From contig JAVGWX010000003.1 in assembly GCA_036924085.1 (NCBI GenBank), positions 126,910,974-126,974,973 of the forward strand: a stretch of 64,000 nt of DNA, read 5' to 3'. Below the pieces are notes generated by a model. The model searched no databases. It worked only from the letters and a program-made list of their open reading frames with translations, and had not been told where the DNA came from. The stretch's first letter is position 1. Every line of letters begins with the position of its first letter. Below are positions 1-12,789 of the stretch, in pieces. Source of the stretch: Ariolimax columbianus (taxonomy: Eukaryota > Mollusca > Gastropoda > Stylommatophora > Arionidae). Both the position numbers and the translations under genes were made by a program.

Positions 1-2480
1 ATAAATGCTTTACAAAAAAGTGATTACATTATTTTAATTAAAGTTACTTCTTTTGTGCATGAAAAGTATAGCTCTAGATCAGGCAAAAGTGAGTGTAAGC
101 AGAACAGAATATAAAGAAAGATATACTGCACAGAACAATGCATTTTTAAAAAAAGCATTTCAACACCCACTAAAATATATGAAAAAAATGTTCCTATGAA
201 TATCACACATAAAAAGAAGAAATGTTTATCATACAAGCTTGTAAAACACTTTTCCACTCAAAATGACTGATAACATCTATAGTAAAAACATGCAAGAATA
301 GGAAGGAAGTAAAAGACAAAGATTGACATCAACCTGCAACTGATAAACAGACTGAATGACTACATTTATTTAATGTACAGGAAAGTATACCAAACCAACC
401 AATGATAAACTTGTTAAAAAGGCTTCATAAGATTGAAGAACTGGTTTTTAAGTAAGAAACTGGTATGCCAACATGCTGCCAATGAGGTCTCCAAAAGAAA
501 TATTAAAAAGAAGAAGAAGAATATAATAATACTCATTTCCAGACATAAAAATGAAAAGTGATTAAGAGAAAATGTATAATAATGACTGATACAGAATAAA
601 CCAGAAAACAGAATACATTCAGCAATTGATTAAACATGCTATAGTAACTGCTATAATTACTGCTTCTATACTCCAGCAATTTTATTGCAAAAAAATGACA
701 TGGTGAGACTGCAACAGTGTTGAAAAAACACAGCTGATTAACATCATTAAGAAATGAGATAGTTTTGTCAAGTATTAATAATGGAAATGACAAATGAACA
801 CAACAGATGGATGGAATGTGCCAGATTAAGAGCGTGGCTATAATAGTAAATAGAAAGGGAAAGCTGAACTTAACACATTTTGGAAGGAAAGCAAAGCAAC
901 ACCACAGATAGTTAAAAACAATTATACTTATAGAAAATTATCTCATTAACTTAAAAAAGGAGAGATGAAACTTACTATATAAACTTAATTATTTAAAATA
1001 TTACCTTAGTCAGAATAAATAAACACCCTGGTAGAACAGTTGATAATTTTCATAAATATAGTTGAAACACTAGAAATTGTTCTTAAAACCTCACACCAAA
1101 TGCTACTGCCTTTAGTTGAATAAGTGTGTGAAGAAAAGGACTGAAGCTTTTATAAGTTGTCTTATGCAAGGGAAGGTGTAGATAAAGACCAGCTGATAAA
1201 CTTAGTCACCTGCTAGGCTCCCTTAATCCTATTACACTGATAATAGCAGACCAAGTGTTTAGCAAATCCTTTGATCAAACATGTACCAACCACTGGCTCA
1301 AGTATTTATCTGAAGAGCACTCTGATAGGTAGTTACTTTAAGCAGCTATGCCAATAGCAAAGGTTGCAGCTTTAAAAAGCAAAAGAAAATGAAAGCCAAC
1401 TTTGTTATCTCATGAAGATTTAGGGCAATTGATTATGTTGAAAAGTAGTTTTACAAGATACAAAAATGATGACTGAAATCTTACTTTATTACTGAACTGA
1501 ACTTTATATCCCTTTATTAAATCAACACATGTTCTAATTTCTCAAACAAAAATCATATTGTAAATCAACACCCTAGATTATGAACTGATGATATTAAGCA
1601 AGTTGTTAAAACACACTACATTAACTGTCTGGCAACTAGTGACCATTAAAATATATTTCACTGTGCTTAATTGAATATTACATGAAAATATCAATATACC
1701 AGAATAGCTTTACCAGTGTGTCAGTTTAATTTGATTCATTAAATGTTGTGTAATCTACAGTATTTAAAAATTTTGTTTAAAAAGTACACTAAGCAAATAT
1801 TATTGTCATTTTAAGTACCACACTAAAAATAACATTTTTATATGGTTATTCCAAAGACTGCTAGCAGTACATCAATTGATATTTGGAAACATTGCAATTA
1901 CTATGAGCACTGAACTAAATTATTACATAAAAACTCACTGAGAAAAATGACTATCATTCATTAGCTGCAATAAAATGTATGATCTTATATAAATCAGATG
2001 CTAGTGATAAAAGTGTCAGTTGAATATAATTCTGCACAAAGACAACAAAAGTTTAAAAAAATATATTGGATTATAATGCTACTATTTTCACGTCTGTTAT
2101 ATGAATGACACATTGCCAAATGTTTCATCAGAAGATCAATCCCAGCTGTAACCATAAAAAAAATGGTCTGGGTTGCTAAGGTAGTGGATTACAAACTGGT
2201 CAATAAAATATCAATATGTTGTAGTCATCTAGTACTAAATAATCATATCAGATCCAACAATGTATTTGAACAACCTCAAGCTGTATCTTTTCCGATTCTG
2301 GTGGCTTTAATAAAAATGTATTTGAGCTCTTCTGAAATACTGTTAGCTTGTTGATGTCTGTCATTTACCAAACTTACTTAATTATATTCCATAAAAATAT
2401 GTGTCTAAAGATACAATTTTTTAAATTTCTCAAAGACTTTCTTATTTGTTTTCTTTTCTTTTAAGGACATGCACCCCATT
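1..2480. other. AT-rich intergenic DNA, no gene seen
   Basis: The sequence is strongly AT-rich. The short open frames on both strands have no recognisable domain, biased composition or splice pattern. I see no tRNA-like box pair, tandem array or long inverted repeat. It is probably old intergenic DNA or decayed repeat. Confidence 0.5.
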
Positions 2481-2482
2481 CT

Positions 2483-2485
<3 letters not shown>

Positions 2486-2516
<31 letters not shown>

Positions 2517-2528
2517 CACACACACATA
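2486..2528. repeat. Compound CT/TA/CA microsatellite
   Basis: A run of CT dinucleotides passes into TA and then CA dinucleotides. It lies just upstream of the mariner relic. Confidence 0.9.
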
Positions 2529-2689
2529 CATACCCCTGTTCCCTAAAGACATATTTTTGGCCCAGAAAACTGTAATACGTAGTGAGGTGGTAGTGGTCTT
2601 AAGCTAGTTCCAGAGACAACTACATGCCAATGTATCTACCAAACCGGAAATCGGTAACTTTGCGCATGCATTGTATGGAAGCCTATACG

Positions 2690-3385
2690 TGAAGATGACC
2701 ATGTAGTGCTCGTTGCATTTGAAAAAAATGGACGGTAAAATTCATCAGCATGTGTACATTGGTTTCTGCTTTCCTCTTGCAAAAATCTGGTTTAGAAAAA
2801 TTGTTTATGCTGTAATCAGTTTTCGGAGAGTCATTTCTAAGTCGATCTAAACATTTGAGTGGTATTTCCATTTCAAAAGTGGATGCCAATCCTTTGAAGA
2901 TGATCCCCGTCAAGGCAGACCACCCACCTTCCACACTGACGAGAACGTGGCAAGTGTACAAGAAATCATACACGCTGATTGACGTCTGAATATCGGGGAG
3001 GTTGTTGAAGATATTGGAATTTAAATCGGTACGTGTCATAAAATAATAACTGAAGATTTGCATATGAGACGGTTGACAGTGGTGCACAGGCAATTAAATT
3101 TGGCATCATGACAGTGTCCTTGCATACAGGTCTGTCACCACACACGTATTTTTTACGAAACACAACGTTCCATTGCTTCCACAACCTCCATACTCATCCG
3201 ATCTTGTACATGTGATATTTTCTTGTTCCTGCAACTTGAAAAAACAATGAAAAGTTGCCAATTGAATGACATTGAGAAGATTAATGACAACACGATGAGA
3301 GAAATGAGGGCTATTCCGAAAAGTGGCTACCACTTCTCTTCAGTGGCAGAAACGCTGGAATAAGTTTACACAATCATTATGGGGA
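2690..3385 (+). pseudogene. Decayed mariner-type transposase
   Basis: Reading the + strand across frameshifts gives the N-terminal half of a mariner transposase: EDDPRQGRPPTFHTDENV near 2899-2945, then a helix-turn-helix-like stretch around RRLNIGEVVEDIGI (about 2982-3025). From about 3107 comes a C-terminal part with HHDSVLAYRSVTTHVF, then LPQPPYSSDL (mariner families have YSPDLAPCDF here, carrying the last acidic residue), then a final KRWNKF. The first and second catalytic acidic segments between the two halves are missing, so the element has an internal deletion and cannot be active. Several minus-strand open frames overlap it and are shadows. Terminal inverted repeats were not resolved. 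Confidence 0.75.
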
Positions 3386-3449
3386 AAAAACAAATGAAAA
3401 AAAATATAAAAGTTGATTAAGGTTGAGTTTAATCAAAATTAAAAAATTA

Positions 3450-3965
3450 AAAATGGGTATGGTCAGATCTGAACAGCCTGAAGAAATTATGGCAGAGCAC
3501 CAACAAAATGATAAAAGTAAAAGTCTTGAGAACCTGTGTTTTTCCTGTGGCAGCTTATGGCTGTGAATCATGTACGATTACCAAAACTTCTAGACAAAGA
3601 ATCGAATCCTTCGAGTCAAAATGTTACAGAAAAATCCTCAAAATACCCTGGACAGAGAAAAAAACAAATGTAGACATTCAGCAAGAGTTGAGCATACAGG
3701 AGAACTGGTTTATCAATTCAATTTTGGGTAGAAAATGCAAATACTTTGGTCACTTCAAGAAACACAATGGCCTCGAGAGAACAGTGATGGAATGTATGAT
3801 GCCAGGCATAAGAGGAAGGGGTAGACCAAGAAGATGATGGCACCAAGATATCCAGGAATGCCTGTGGCGGAGGCTGGAGTTTTGGCAAGAGAACGAGTTT
3901 CTTTCAGACAGACTGTGATGGGAGCGACGTTCTACAAAGGACATGATACATGATGATGATGATGG
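3450..3965 (+). mobile_element. RTE-like non-LTR retrotransposon, 3' end with GAT tail
   Basis: The frame from about 3478 reads LKKLWQST, then AYGCES, RIESFESKCYRKIL, KIPWTEK and YFGH. This is the typical region after the reverse transcriptase of RTE-like elements. It stays open to a stop at 3835 and continues past it as WHQDIQE. The element ends in a GATGATGATGATG tail at 3948-3965. The 5' part is missing, as expected of a truncated copy. The bases at 3921-3949 match the 3' end of a SINE family found at 56.5 and 57.6 kb. The clade is inferred from motifs. Confidence 0.75.
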
Positions 3966-4289
3966 TCAGATACCGCACCGAGACGAGAACACAAACAAAA
4001 CCTACGTTACGACCAATAGGCCTTCATCAGGGACATCAAATAACAACAATACTGAACTAACAAATCAACATATAAGGAAATATGGTCTACTTATCTGATA
4101 GTAAACCCAGTCTGTCTAAGCGACCAGTTGGGTCAGATGCTTGGCTGAATATGAAACCATAAGGGAACTTTGAAGGAGATGCATCCAACTAGTCTGTAGG
4201 TCTAATTTTTCACTACCAAATAAAATGAGTCCCAGAACTTAGTGAACAGCGAAGTATATACATTTCAATGGCATTAATTCTCTTCTCCA

Positions 4290-5790
4290 ATCATTAGCTA
4301 ATTATTCATGATTCTACATCATACAATAAAGATGAGCATACATAACAAATGGTCACTCTCATTTTTAATTTGTGAGTAACTTGTTTGGATGCCAATATAT
4401 GATTCATGTAGATAAAAATAGATTTGGCTACCCCTCTTCTCTTTTTGATTTCCATTTTGCATACTCCATTTTCCATTATTATATTTCCAAGATAGGGGAA
4501 GCTCTTGACCTGTTCCAGTATTTGACACAATTTTTATATGTAGAGTAGATTTCAAGTCTGCTTTACTAATTATCATAGTTTTTGTTTTCTCAGTGTTAAT
4601 GTCCAATCAATTCACTTGACTTTTGTTCGTTTCTTGAATCGCCAAATTATGTAGCTCTTGTTCACTTTCAGTCAGCAGAACTGTGTCATCCACATCTGCA
4701 ATTATTTATTGATATTTCACTGATAATCAGTCCTGGTATTTTCTCTGCCTGTCAAAAGATGTGTTCTCTGCAAATGTTAAACAGACATGAGGGGACATTA
4801 CGCTTCCTTGTTGCACTCCTTTTAACAAAATTATACATGGTGAATTGAGCATGCCGTATATGTTACTGGGTATTCTTATGTCCTTTCCATCGATATGCTT
4901 TCCAGAATCTAATTAGTTTATCATGCTGGACTCGGTTAAAGGCCTTCTTGTAGTTTATAATTTATCTATAAATTGGTTCTTTTTACTTTATATATTTTTC
5001 TCCTGGTGGCTTTATACAAAATATTGCTTCTCTTGTTTCGCTGTTCTGTCAAAATCCAAATTGTTCATCCTGAACTTTATTGTCTACTCTACTTAAAATT
5101 CTCTTCTGTACAATTTTAAGCAGTATTTTAATGGCGTGGTGTTCATCAGGCTGATTGCTCTAAAATGCGACATTCAGCTGTACAAGGCTTGTTAGGTAGT
5201 GTTATAAATACAGATGTAATGAGGTTTCTCAGTATAGATCTGTAGTTTAGATGTAATTATACAGATCAGTGATTATATCCACACTGAATTCCTCTACAAC
5301 GCCTATCATCTCTATATTTGTTGTATCCATGTCTGTTGCTTTCCCTTTGCTCATATCTTTTAGTGCTATCTCTACTTCTGATCTGAGGATGCTGGTGCCT
5401 GCATTTTTGTGACCCCTGTTGTCATTGAACAGATCATATATTCCTTTCACTCACTTGTTTGACATCTTTTTCAACAAGTAAAATGTCTCCATTTCTGTCC
5501 TTAATGTATCCTCATCATTGAACCAGTCATGTCATTATTGTAAGATGTTTTATTTCTGCATGAATAGCTGCCATGTTCCTTTCCCATGTCTCCTTGCATT
5601 TTTACTATATCCATTGTTCTTTTGTGCATTGATGCATTGTTTGTATTGCCTTGTTTAGTACCCTATATTCTGGAGTGCTTTTTGCAATCAATCTTTCTTT
5701 CATCTTTCTTACGATATGGCCTGTCATCCATACTTCATTTTTAATTAACTCTTTTATCAGTAGTTTTATTTGTTACTTGCATGTCTGTGT
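4290..5790 (-). pseudogene. RTE-like reverse transcriptase relic
   Basis: On the minus strand, from high to low coordinate, there is a pre-RT/RT segment (EVEIALKDMSKGKA, about 5380-5330), a GVQQGSVMSP-like motif (about 4830-4800), the catalytic box in altered form as DVDDTVLL (families have YADDTVLL, about 4700-4675), then NTEKTKTMIISK (about 4600-4565) and a QVKSFPYLGNII motif (about 4515-4480). Stops and frameshifts are frequent, so the copy is dead. No 3' tail was resolved at the low end. It may be a separate insertion from the endonuclease-bearing relic at 9.46-11.33 kb. Confidence 0.7.
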
Positions 5791-6550
5791 TTAGACTGTC
5801 CAACTTAGTGTTTATATTTTGTCTTCTGGGCTTTCTTTATCCTATGTCTCCATGCTTTCTGACAGTAGGCTTTCATATGTATTTGACTCCTACAGGATAT
5901 TTCTGTTTAATGCCTAGTTGCTTTAAAGTTGATATTTATTTTGGGGTTCCTTGTATATCTTTTTTCTATGTTTTCCAGTCTGGTGGCTATTTTAATCTCT
6001 ACAGGTGTGACAGTCGGACATCCAAAAGAGGATTCCCCTAACACTGTTTCCCTTAAATAGATAACTTCAGAACCATGACTAGTGTAAAACTGTCCCTGAG
6101 TTTGAACGAAAACATTGAACAATGTAAAGGCCTAGTATGTTACAACTGTAGCTAGTTCATTGCCAAAAATCATTTACAGCTCTCTGATTTAGGTCACTCT
6201 AAGCCAGGCAGGTAGGAAGCAGTTAAGATGAGTGAGAAACCATGACTCTTCAAATGTTCAGACAAACTGTATAAACACGTTATTATTAGACATTTAGTGT
6301 GATGAGCTTGAACATGACATAGCCAGCCAATTCACTTCTTCCAATTAATTGGGTTTGTGGTTGTCCAGAGGGTGGTGTGGGAGTTGGACAATATAAACCA
6401 GGCACATCTGGTTCTTCAGGTTGTATGCCACAGTCTCATTGTAGAAAAATCGACCCATGATATTGTTAGGGATGGGGACAAATAGATATGGATATGTACA
6501 GTTGATTCCACAGGATTCACCAAGCATGAGTTGAATATCATACTCAAGGT

Positions 6551-6801
6551 AAGGATGGTGTGAGCTAGTGGTTAAGTGACACGGCTCACAACCAGAAGGT
6601 GCTGGGTTCGATCCCCATCACAGCACCGGCCATTACCCAGGGAAGCAAACCCTTTAAAAATGCAGAAGAAAGCAGACCCTTACATAAAATGTATGCTGAA
6701 GTCGGATGCACTGTGCCGACAGGCGTAAACAAAAAAAACCACAGTGCAACGCACACCACCTTGGGGATTAGAGAAATAAGGCGAACGCAAACAAACAAAA
6801 A
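6551..6801 (+). mobile_element. SINE family A (tRNA-headed), full-length copy
   Basis: The copy is about 250 bp. Its 5' tRNA-like head has an A box (GAGCTAGTGGTTAAG) and a B box matching GGTTCGATCCCC. A body follows, and it ends in CAAACAAACAAAA. Flanks 6540-6550 and 6802-6812 (ATACTCAAGGT and ATACTTAAGGT) form an 11-bp target-site duplication with one mismatch. Other copies are at 13.9, 26.7, 51.7 and 53.1 kb. Confidence 0.88.
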
Positions 6802-7299
6802 ATACTTAAGGTCTGTTGTTCTAAATCATCCAGCACTTTAATGAGGATATGTCCAAACAAGTGGGTGGTGGGGGTTTTCGGAAAGGTAGAGAAGGAGTAA
6901 AAAGAGGAAGGGTAATTTTGAAGGTAAACCTCAAAACTATAATATGATTGGACACAGGTCACAAGATTGTTACATGCAGTAGAAAGTTTTTGATGACATG
7001 TTCAAGTGCCTAGCAACCACAGTAGGGGGCAGGTATTTAGGACACACATTTAAGGTAGACTTAGACATAGAAGTCATTCGGGAAAGCTTGACAGGAAAAA
7101 CAAGAACCTCTGTGAAGTTTGAGACTAGCACCTGCCATCTGGAACTGATACCGATAACCTGATGACGTGACTGATTGGCTGACTTTTGATGAGTACTAGA
7201 TGGTTCATTTAACTAAGTAAGTATCAGGTGTTCGTTAAATCACAAAGGCCTAGGGTAACATTGTCACAGAGACATTGCCACAGCGAGATTGACTCTAAA

Positions 7300-8235
7300 G
7301 TCCTGAAGCGACTTCTTATTCTTTGCATTCAGGTTCAAGGAATGAAAGCCATATAGTCCTGCTTACAGATCCCCTGGCGTAGTCACAGCACTAAAAAGCC
7401 AGAAAAATACTGAACAATGATTTAAGAGCAGTACTCTGTCAACTATGCCAGCAGTCCGCACCAAAAAGGGTAGTGGTACAGTGGGTTCCATCCCACTGCA
7501 ACATCCAAGGCAACGAGGATGCAGACAGACTGGCAAAAGAAGGTGCAAAACTACCACAACCAGATACTAGTATGACATACGAAGAGTCAAAACGGCTTAT
7601 TAGAGCTAGATAAATGACCAAATGGGAAACCGAACATACTGGCTATACAAAAAAGATGCCTATTACCAGTTGAACAGAAGAGAGCAGGTTGTGGTCTTCA
7701 GACTTCGCACTGGCCACAATAGACTGAGGTACACGCTATTCAATAAATTGAAGATAGGTGGCACTGACGAATGCCCGTGTGGTACCGGGAAAATGACCGC
7801 TGAGCATTTGCTGCAAAACTGCCCGACATACGAGGATCAGAGAGAGCAGATGTGGACATCACCAGTGGCAATACTAGACAAGCTCTATGGCAGTGTCGAC
7901 AGCCTCAGGATGACCGCTGCTTTTTTCGAAAAAATAAAGATTGATGTCTGACTGCGTACGATGATGAAGAAGAAGAAGCATTCAGGATCTTTTGGTCATG
8001 CTATATCGGGAGGCCAGTAGCCATGATGAAGTCTGTAGTCTTCACCAGGTCAGAGGGGCTGTCCCACAGCTTTTGTCTCAGCTCCACACCCTCTGATATC
8101 TCATTTCCCTATAGAGTGGGCATTCCTGTAGAATGTGTTCAGGATTCTGGTCTCCTGTTTGACATGGCATTCATCAGTGTGAGAGATCTTTAGTCAGTAT
8201 AGATGTTCTAGTAATTTGCAGTGACCAGTTCTCAG
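7300..8235 (-). mobile_element. Jockey-like retroelement 3' fragment, interrupted
   Basis: The minus strand between about 8235 and 8000 encodes a decayed C-terminal segment (CPLY, then a region aligning with LRQKL). It is close to the relic at 55.43-55.73 kb. The match to that copy continues to about 7300 once the insertion at 7334-7977 is removed: sequences around CTTTGCATTCAGG and GGCCAGTAGCCATGATGAAG align on both sides. So an older element was split by a younger one. Confidence 0.6.
7334..7977 (+). mobile_element. GAA-tailed Jockey-like element, 5'-truncated copy
   Basis: This copy carries the end of the RNase H domain (VVQWVPSHCNIQGNEDAD, about 7472-7525) and the C-terminal region with the CPCGTGKMTAEHLLQNC knuckle (CxC...H...C, about 7770-7822). 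It ends in GATGATGAAGAAGAAGAA. An in-frame TAA near 7611 breaks the frame. GCATTCAGG at 7325-7333 and again at 7978-7986 is a 9-bp target-site duplication, extending to 12 bp with one mismatch. It lacks ORF1, endonuclease and RT, so it is a dead 5'-truncated insertion. Confidence 0.88.
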
Positions 8236-8508
8236 GCAAAATAAGGTAGTTTGTTGATTTATTTTGAGCTAGTGAATTGGGTCTGGCTTATGTTTCTGTC
8301 TTCTGGAGTGACTGTCTTTCTGAGAGTTACTAAGTGTAACCAAAAAATAGTCTAGGCAACAAATTGGGGAGATTTCAAGGCAGACTCAAGAAAGGCTTTA
8401 TTCCATTTCAAAACCGAAACTTAGAAAAACGAGACTTAAAGCAGTCACAGATGCTACAAAAAGACGAGGAACAAGTACAAGAAAATTAGCATATTAGATA
8501 GATAAGTT

Positions 8509-8571
8509 GTGTTAGAGATAAGTTGTATTAGAAATAAGTTGTGTTAGAGATAAGTTGTGTTAGAGATAAGA
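8509..8571. repeat. Short tandem repeat, about 18-bp unit
   Basis: Units resembling GATAAGTTGTGTTAGA are repeated about four times with small differences. Confidence 0.8.
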
Positions 8572-9459
8572 ATTTACTAGAAAGACTGGGTATAGGAACC
8601 TGGGTATAAGAACATGAGCAAGACCTTTGCCACTGCATGCACTCCTTGAAATGTTTAGCTCAGTGATTTATTAAGAGAGAATTGCATTGTAGTGTTATAT
8701 TCATCTAACTTTAAATAATAAAATACATTCATGTTTGCCATTCTTAAAGAAATGATAGTATGGAATTTTAGTTTTCTGTGGACAAGGATGAAGGGACGTA
8801 ATTTAGTGGTAACTAACTCATACGGGAGAAAACATATTACATAGGACTGTGATTAAAATTTATGCCAGCACCTGCATAATTTGTTGCCATTATGTACCAT
8901 TTTTTAACCTATGCACCACTACAGCTGACCCCTTTACAGGAAACCTGTATTTGAGCATTTGTAGTGGTGGCTTCAATAGCAATGGTTTTTATGTTATAAG
9001 TTTACTAGCCCCATGTACTGCCTACTTTAGTCACTTTTATGATATGCTTGTAAAGTGACAGTGGTTCTATTCTTTTCAATCTGGGTACTACTCTAATGGA
9101 GCTCATTAAAATAGATGCTTAGCTTAACTTTCCCCATTGCTCCTTTTATTGAAGCCTACATTCAACACTGCACTTCGATTCCTTAACCAGCATTTAGGAA
9201 AGTTTTATTCCAGTTGTTTGCATTGCGGTTTTATAGCAATGGTTTTTACATCATGAGGTTGATAACCTCAAGCACAACCGTTTTTAGCCACCTAAGACAT
9301 GCAACAAAGGAATAAGTGGTCCTATTATGTTTGTCTGTTCAACTACTTGGGTAAAATAGCTTGTAAAACTAAATTTTCTGCATCCATATGTTGCCACAGA
9401 TCAGATGCATTTCTTCAACATTTTAATGTTTTTTTCTGTCATATACGTTTCAAAATTTC

Positions 9460-11330
9460 CTTTACATTGCCATGTCATTTAACTTCTGATTTCTTTTGGT
9501 AGTCTTTGTTGCTGCTTAAAATAAAGCCAAGATATTTGAAACTTTCTATCTTCTTCATAATGATCTAAAGAAGAATTTTTCTAGGATAACTAGATTTCTA
9601 TGTTGAGTAGGTGGTGCATCACCTTACATTATGTTTCTTAGGAAGTGCGATTTACACGTCTTTTAAATGCTTCAGGCCATATTGCACTGTTCCAGAGTTT
9701 GTGTACATAGTGTTTGCTAAAAGTTGAGCTGGCTTGTATGAATTCAGTCGGTGTCCTGGTGATTTTCTTCTCTTTAAGCCTTGGATTGCTGAGCAGACTT
9801 CATCTATTGTATGTTCTAGCTTATTTTTTTGTCTTTGTTCCCAGACGTCAGGTTGAGGCTTTTGCCTGTGTCTTCATACATTTCTCTACGGTATTTCTTC
9901 CATTTCTCCAATATACCAAAGCTCTCTGTCAGTACATTACCACTGATAATTTACATGTAATGACAGTTTAAACTCACCACTTAGTATTCTAATTCCTTCC
10001 TTTTTTTTGTAGCTCTTCTATTTTATTACAAATGTCCATTATATGTTGTTTCTTGTCCTTCGGAATCTCTTGTGATTTTTCATGTGCTAATTCTCAAGGT
10101 TTTTTTCTGTGATTTATCTTTTTTTTTTCCCTTTCTCTCTATCTTGTTATTTGCTGAATATCTCCTACCTGTATCACTAGTTCATCAGGAGTCATGTTTT
10201 CATATACTGCCATTAGCACGAAAGATTTATTTTTTACTTTCTACTGCATTCTTGTGGTAGAACACTCATGCAGTGGTATTGAGCTTTTCAACAACTTTTT
10301 TTCAATCATATCTTGATGTCCAGGACTAGTAGTTAGTGATCTAAGTCGCAGGCAGTACTTGGTAGTGTCTTCGCAGATGACACACCTGATCTCCATCTTT
10401 GTTGTGTCAGAATACAGTCTATATTAGATTCCTATGATTGCCATCTGGTGAAGTCCATATATACAGTCATCTAGGGTGCTGTTTGAAAAGCGTTTATGCG
10501 ATGAAGAAGTTGTTTTCAATTCAGAATTCCATTAATTGTTCTCCTCTTTCATTTCTGTTTCACAAACCAATGAGTCCCAGCACCCTTTTATCTTCTTTTG
10601 TTGTCCCTTCCTATTTTTGCGTTGAAATCCCTCATAACTATCATAATGTTTCTTTTCTCTACTTCTTGTATCTTGCAAAGTGCTATATAAACTCCTATAT
10701 CTCTTCTTACTCTGCTAGTGTTGTTGATCGATAGACTTTGTATTATTGTGATGTTTCTTTTTTCATCTTCAATCTGATCACAAGGACACTATCATTGACT
10801 TGGTTGTATTTAAGCAGTGTTGTGGATGCCCTTTTCGATAGGAAGAAACCAACACTGCTACATCCACTCTTTTCTCTTCCTGAGCATATGAATCTTCCCC
10901 CTGTTTTGATGTTGAAATGGCCACTCCCAGTCCATCTATGTTCACAGACACACCACATGCCTACTTTGGTGTGTTTTTTTCCTTTCCTTCTCAATCATGA
11001 GAAGGTTTCTTTCCTTATGTTCCATGTTCCAATTCTAAATATTTTCTTTAGCTTGATGTCTGGGTTTTCCAAAGTTTTACAGTCAGAGTTTCTGACAGTC
11101 ATCACCCTTACTTATATTTGTCCTGACATCATATTAATCCTAAGTTTGCTTGTTTGATCTGCCTGGTCTTAGGAACTTGCCACCAGATCTTTGAATTTCT
11201 TCATTAATGGCTGTTACGGTTTCTTAGTAGTTTGCATACATTAGTTTGCAGTTGCTTTCTGTAAGGTTTCTTATCACTTTCACTTTATTGATCCCTGGTA
11301 TGAGCTAGCAGACTCTTGGAGCCATACATG
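9460..11330 (-). pseudogene. RTE-like element relic with endonuclease domain
   Basis: The minus strand from about 10990 to 10745 reads like the apurinic-type endonuclease of RTE-like elements: EHRWTGSGHFN, then GRFICSGREKSG, VGFFLSKRAS and VNDSVLVIRLKMK. Downstream (lower coordinates) are linker remnants, a KRRKSPG-like motif near 9790, an IALPKKHN-like motif near 9650, then a jump to ESFKYLG near 9545. The central RT is therefore deleted. Many stops mark it as dead. Apparent plus-strand open frames here are shadows. Confidence 0.65.
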
Positions 11331-11404
11331 AGTTAAACAGGAGCAAGGAAACTATTTAGGATCCAGGTCATCCTACTCTACCAGAAAGTGACTGCTTTCA
11401 CCTT

Positions 11405-11441
11405 GAGAATCTATCCCCCCACCCCCCCCCCCCCCCCCCCC
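11405..11441. repeat. Poly-C tract
   Basis: A near-pure run of more than 30 cytosines; its true length may be affected by assembly. Confidence 0.9.
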
Positions 11442-11449
11442 TTCCAAGA

Positions 11450-12240
11450 GATGCTAGGAGCAATAAAATGGAAGATACAAGCATTATAATTTTAATAGAC
11501 TGATAATTCATGAAGTGAGATATGTTGAACAATAATTCTCATATATAAATAGTATAATTTTTCAGCTACATTTGTGGCCTAATGTATCTTAATAGAAGTG
11601 ATTAATTAGGAATAAGATTACTGATACTCTGAAGACCTGGATTTTACTAGATATACTGAGAAGCCAGAGACACTGATCTGATGATATACTTACGAGTATA
11701 TGCAAGACTAATAATTCATCACACATGAAAATGTAGTGATGAACCGATTGTGGAGTATTATAGACAAAGCCATATCTACCTACTATCTTCTTATCAACAC
11801 TACGGTTGTTCACCCGACACTTCAATATGACCTTTAGTGACCAAATTTCACTATCAAGTTAAAAACTTTCAATGCACAAGCAATATTACTTATTGATACT
11901 CTGTTAGTAATACAACCTTCACTTCTGATAAATTGCGTGTAGTTTTCCTCAGAAGGAAAAAAAAATGCTTACTCATATATTGATCACTGAATACCACTAC
12001 AAAGTCTGATTTTCAGTGATGTTAATAACAATCACAAGTGAGCCATTTATTTCACTGGCATATCGGTTATGGTTCTTTGTACCCAAAGTTATTATTGACC
12101 ACATCCAGTTTAAACTGCTCAGGATTCTATAACTATGCAGAGCGTATTTAAACTGGTATCTCACAAATTATGTAGTTATTATTATAAGGCTAGCTCACAG
12201 TTCCTGCATTCACATTTACATACCATATAGCTAAGACCCA
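11450..12240. other. AT-rich intergenic DNA, nothing recognised
   Basis: No domain, repeat head or array was seen here on either strand. Confidence 0.45.
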
Positions 12241-12244
12241 TTGC

Positions 12245-12430
12245 AGAATTTGCCATCAGGGACGAAGTGTTAGAGACTTCATTGTACTAAGCAACATCTT
12301 GTGTGAGGTGGGGTGTCTCTTTACTTAACTGCAGGTCAGGTACCCATTTATAAATGAACCCTCTATACAGTTGGGTTGACTGAAGTGTGACGGTAGCTCT
12401 ACCACCACACTAATCAGACACAACATACTG
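12245..12430 (-). mobile_element. SINE family F fragment
   Basis: In minus orientation it starts with a tRNA-like head (GTGGTGGTAGAGCTACCG) and then has the family core with AAATGGGTACCTGACC. It resembles better copies at 45.3, 47.7 and 51.4 kb. Confidence 0.6.
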
Positions 12431-12789
12431 ACACATAAAATACAATATCTTGAAGCATAATGGGGACCAAAATGAGTTGAATGAGTTGACAGATGTCAAA
12501 AACGCATAGCTTGCCAAGACCCTATTCTGCCGACACATTTTGGCCCTGGAAACAGGCTGCCCTAGTCACTAGTGTAGTCTGGACAAGAGATAGAGATCAC
12601 AGTGGAAGGGCAAATTCCGTACTCAAAACAGCCCATAGAAATCTGATGTTTGAGGTAGAAAGGTGCTGATATCGCAGTCTCGCTGTAAACTACAATACAG
12701 CATTCTTTACAGAACGACCGCCAAAGAAAAAGGAAAAATTAAATAAAGAATTGTTATATTTTATCGTATGAGTATTACACTATCTGGGG

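Noticed and set aside
2683..3333. Minus-strand frames of 72-136 codons
   Set aside because: The mariner transposase similarity is on the plus strand; these are antisense shadows.
6556..6620. tRNA gene
   Set aside because: A and B boxes are present, but no acceptor stem pairs and the same head recurs upstream of a SINE body with target-site duplications.
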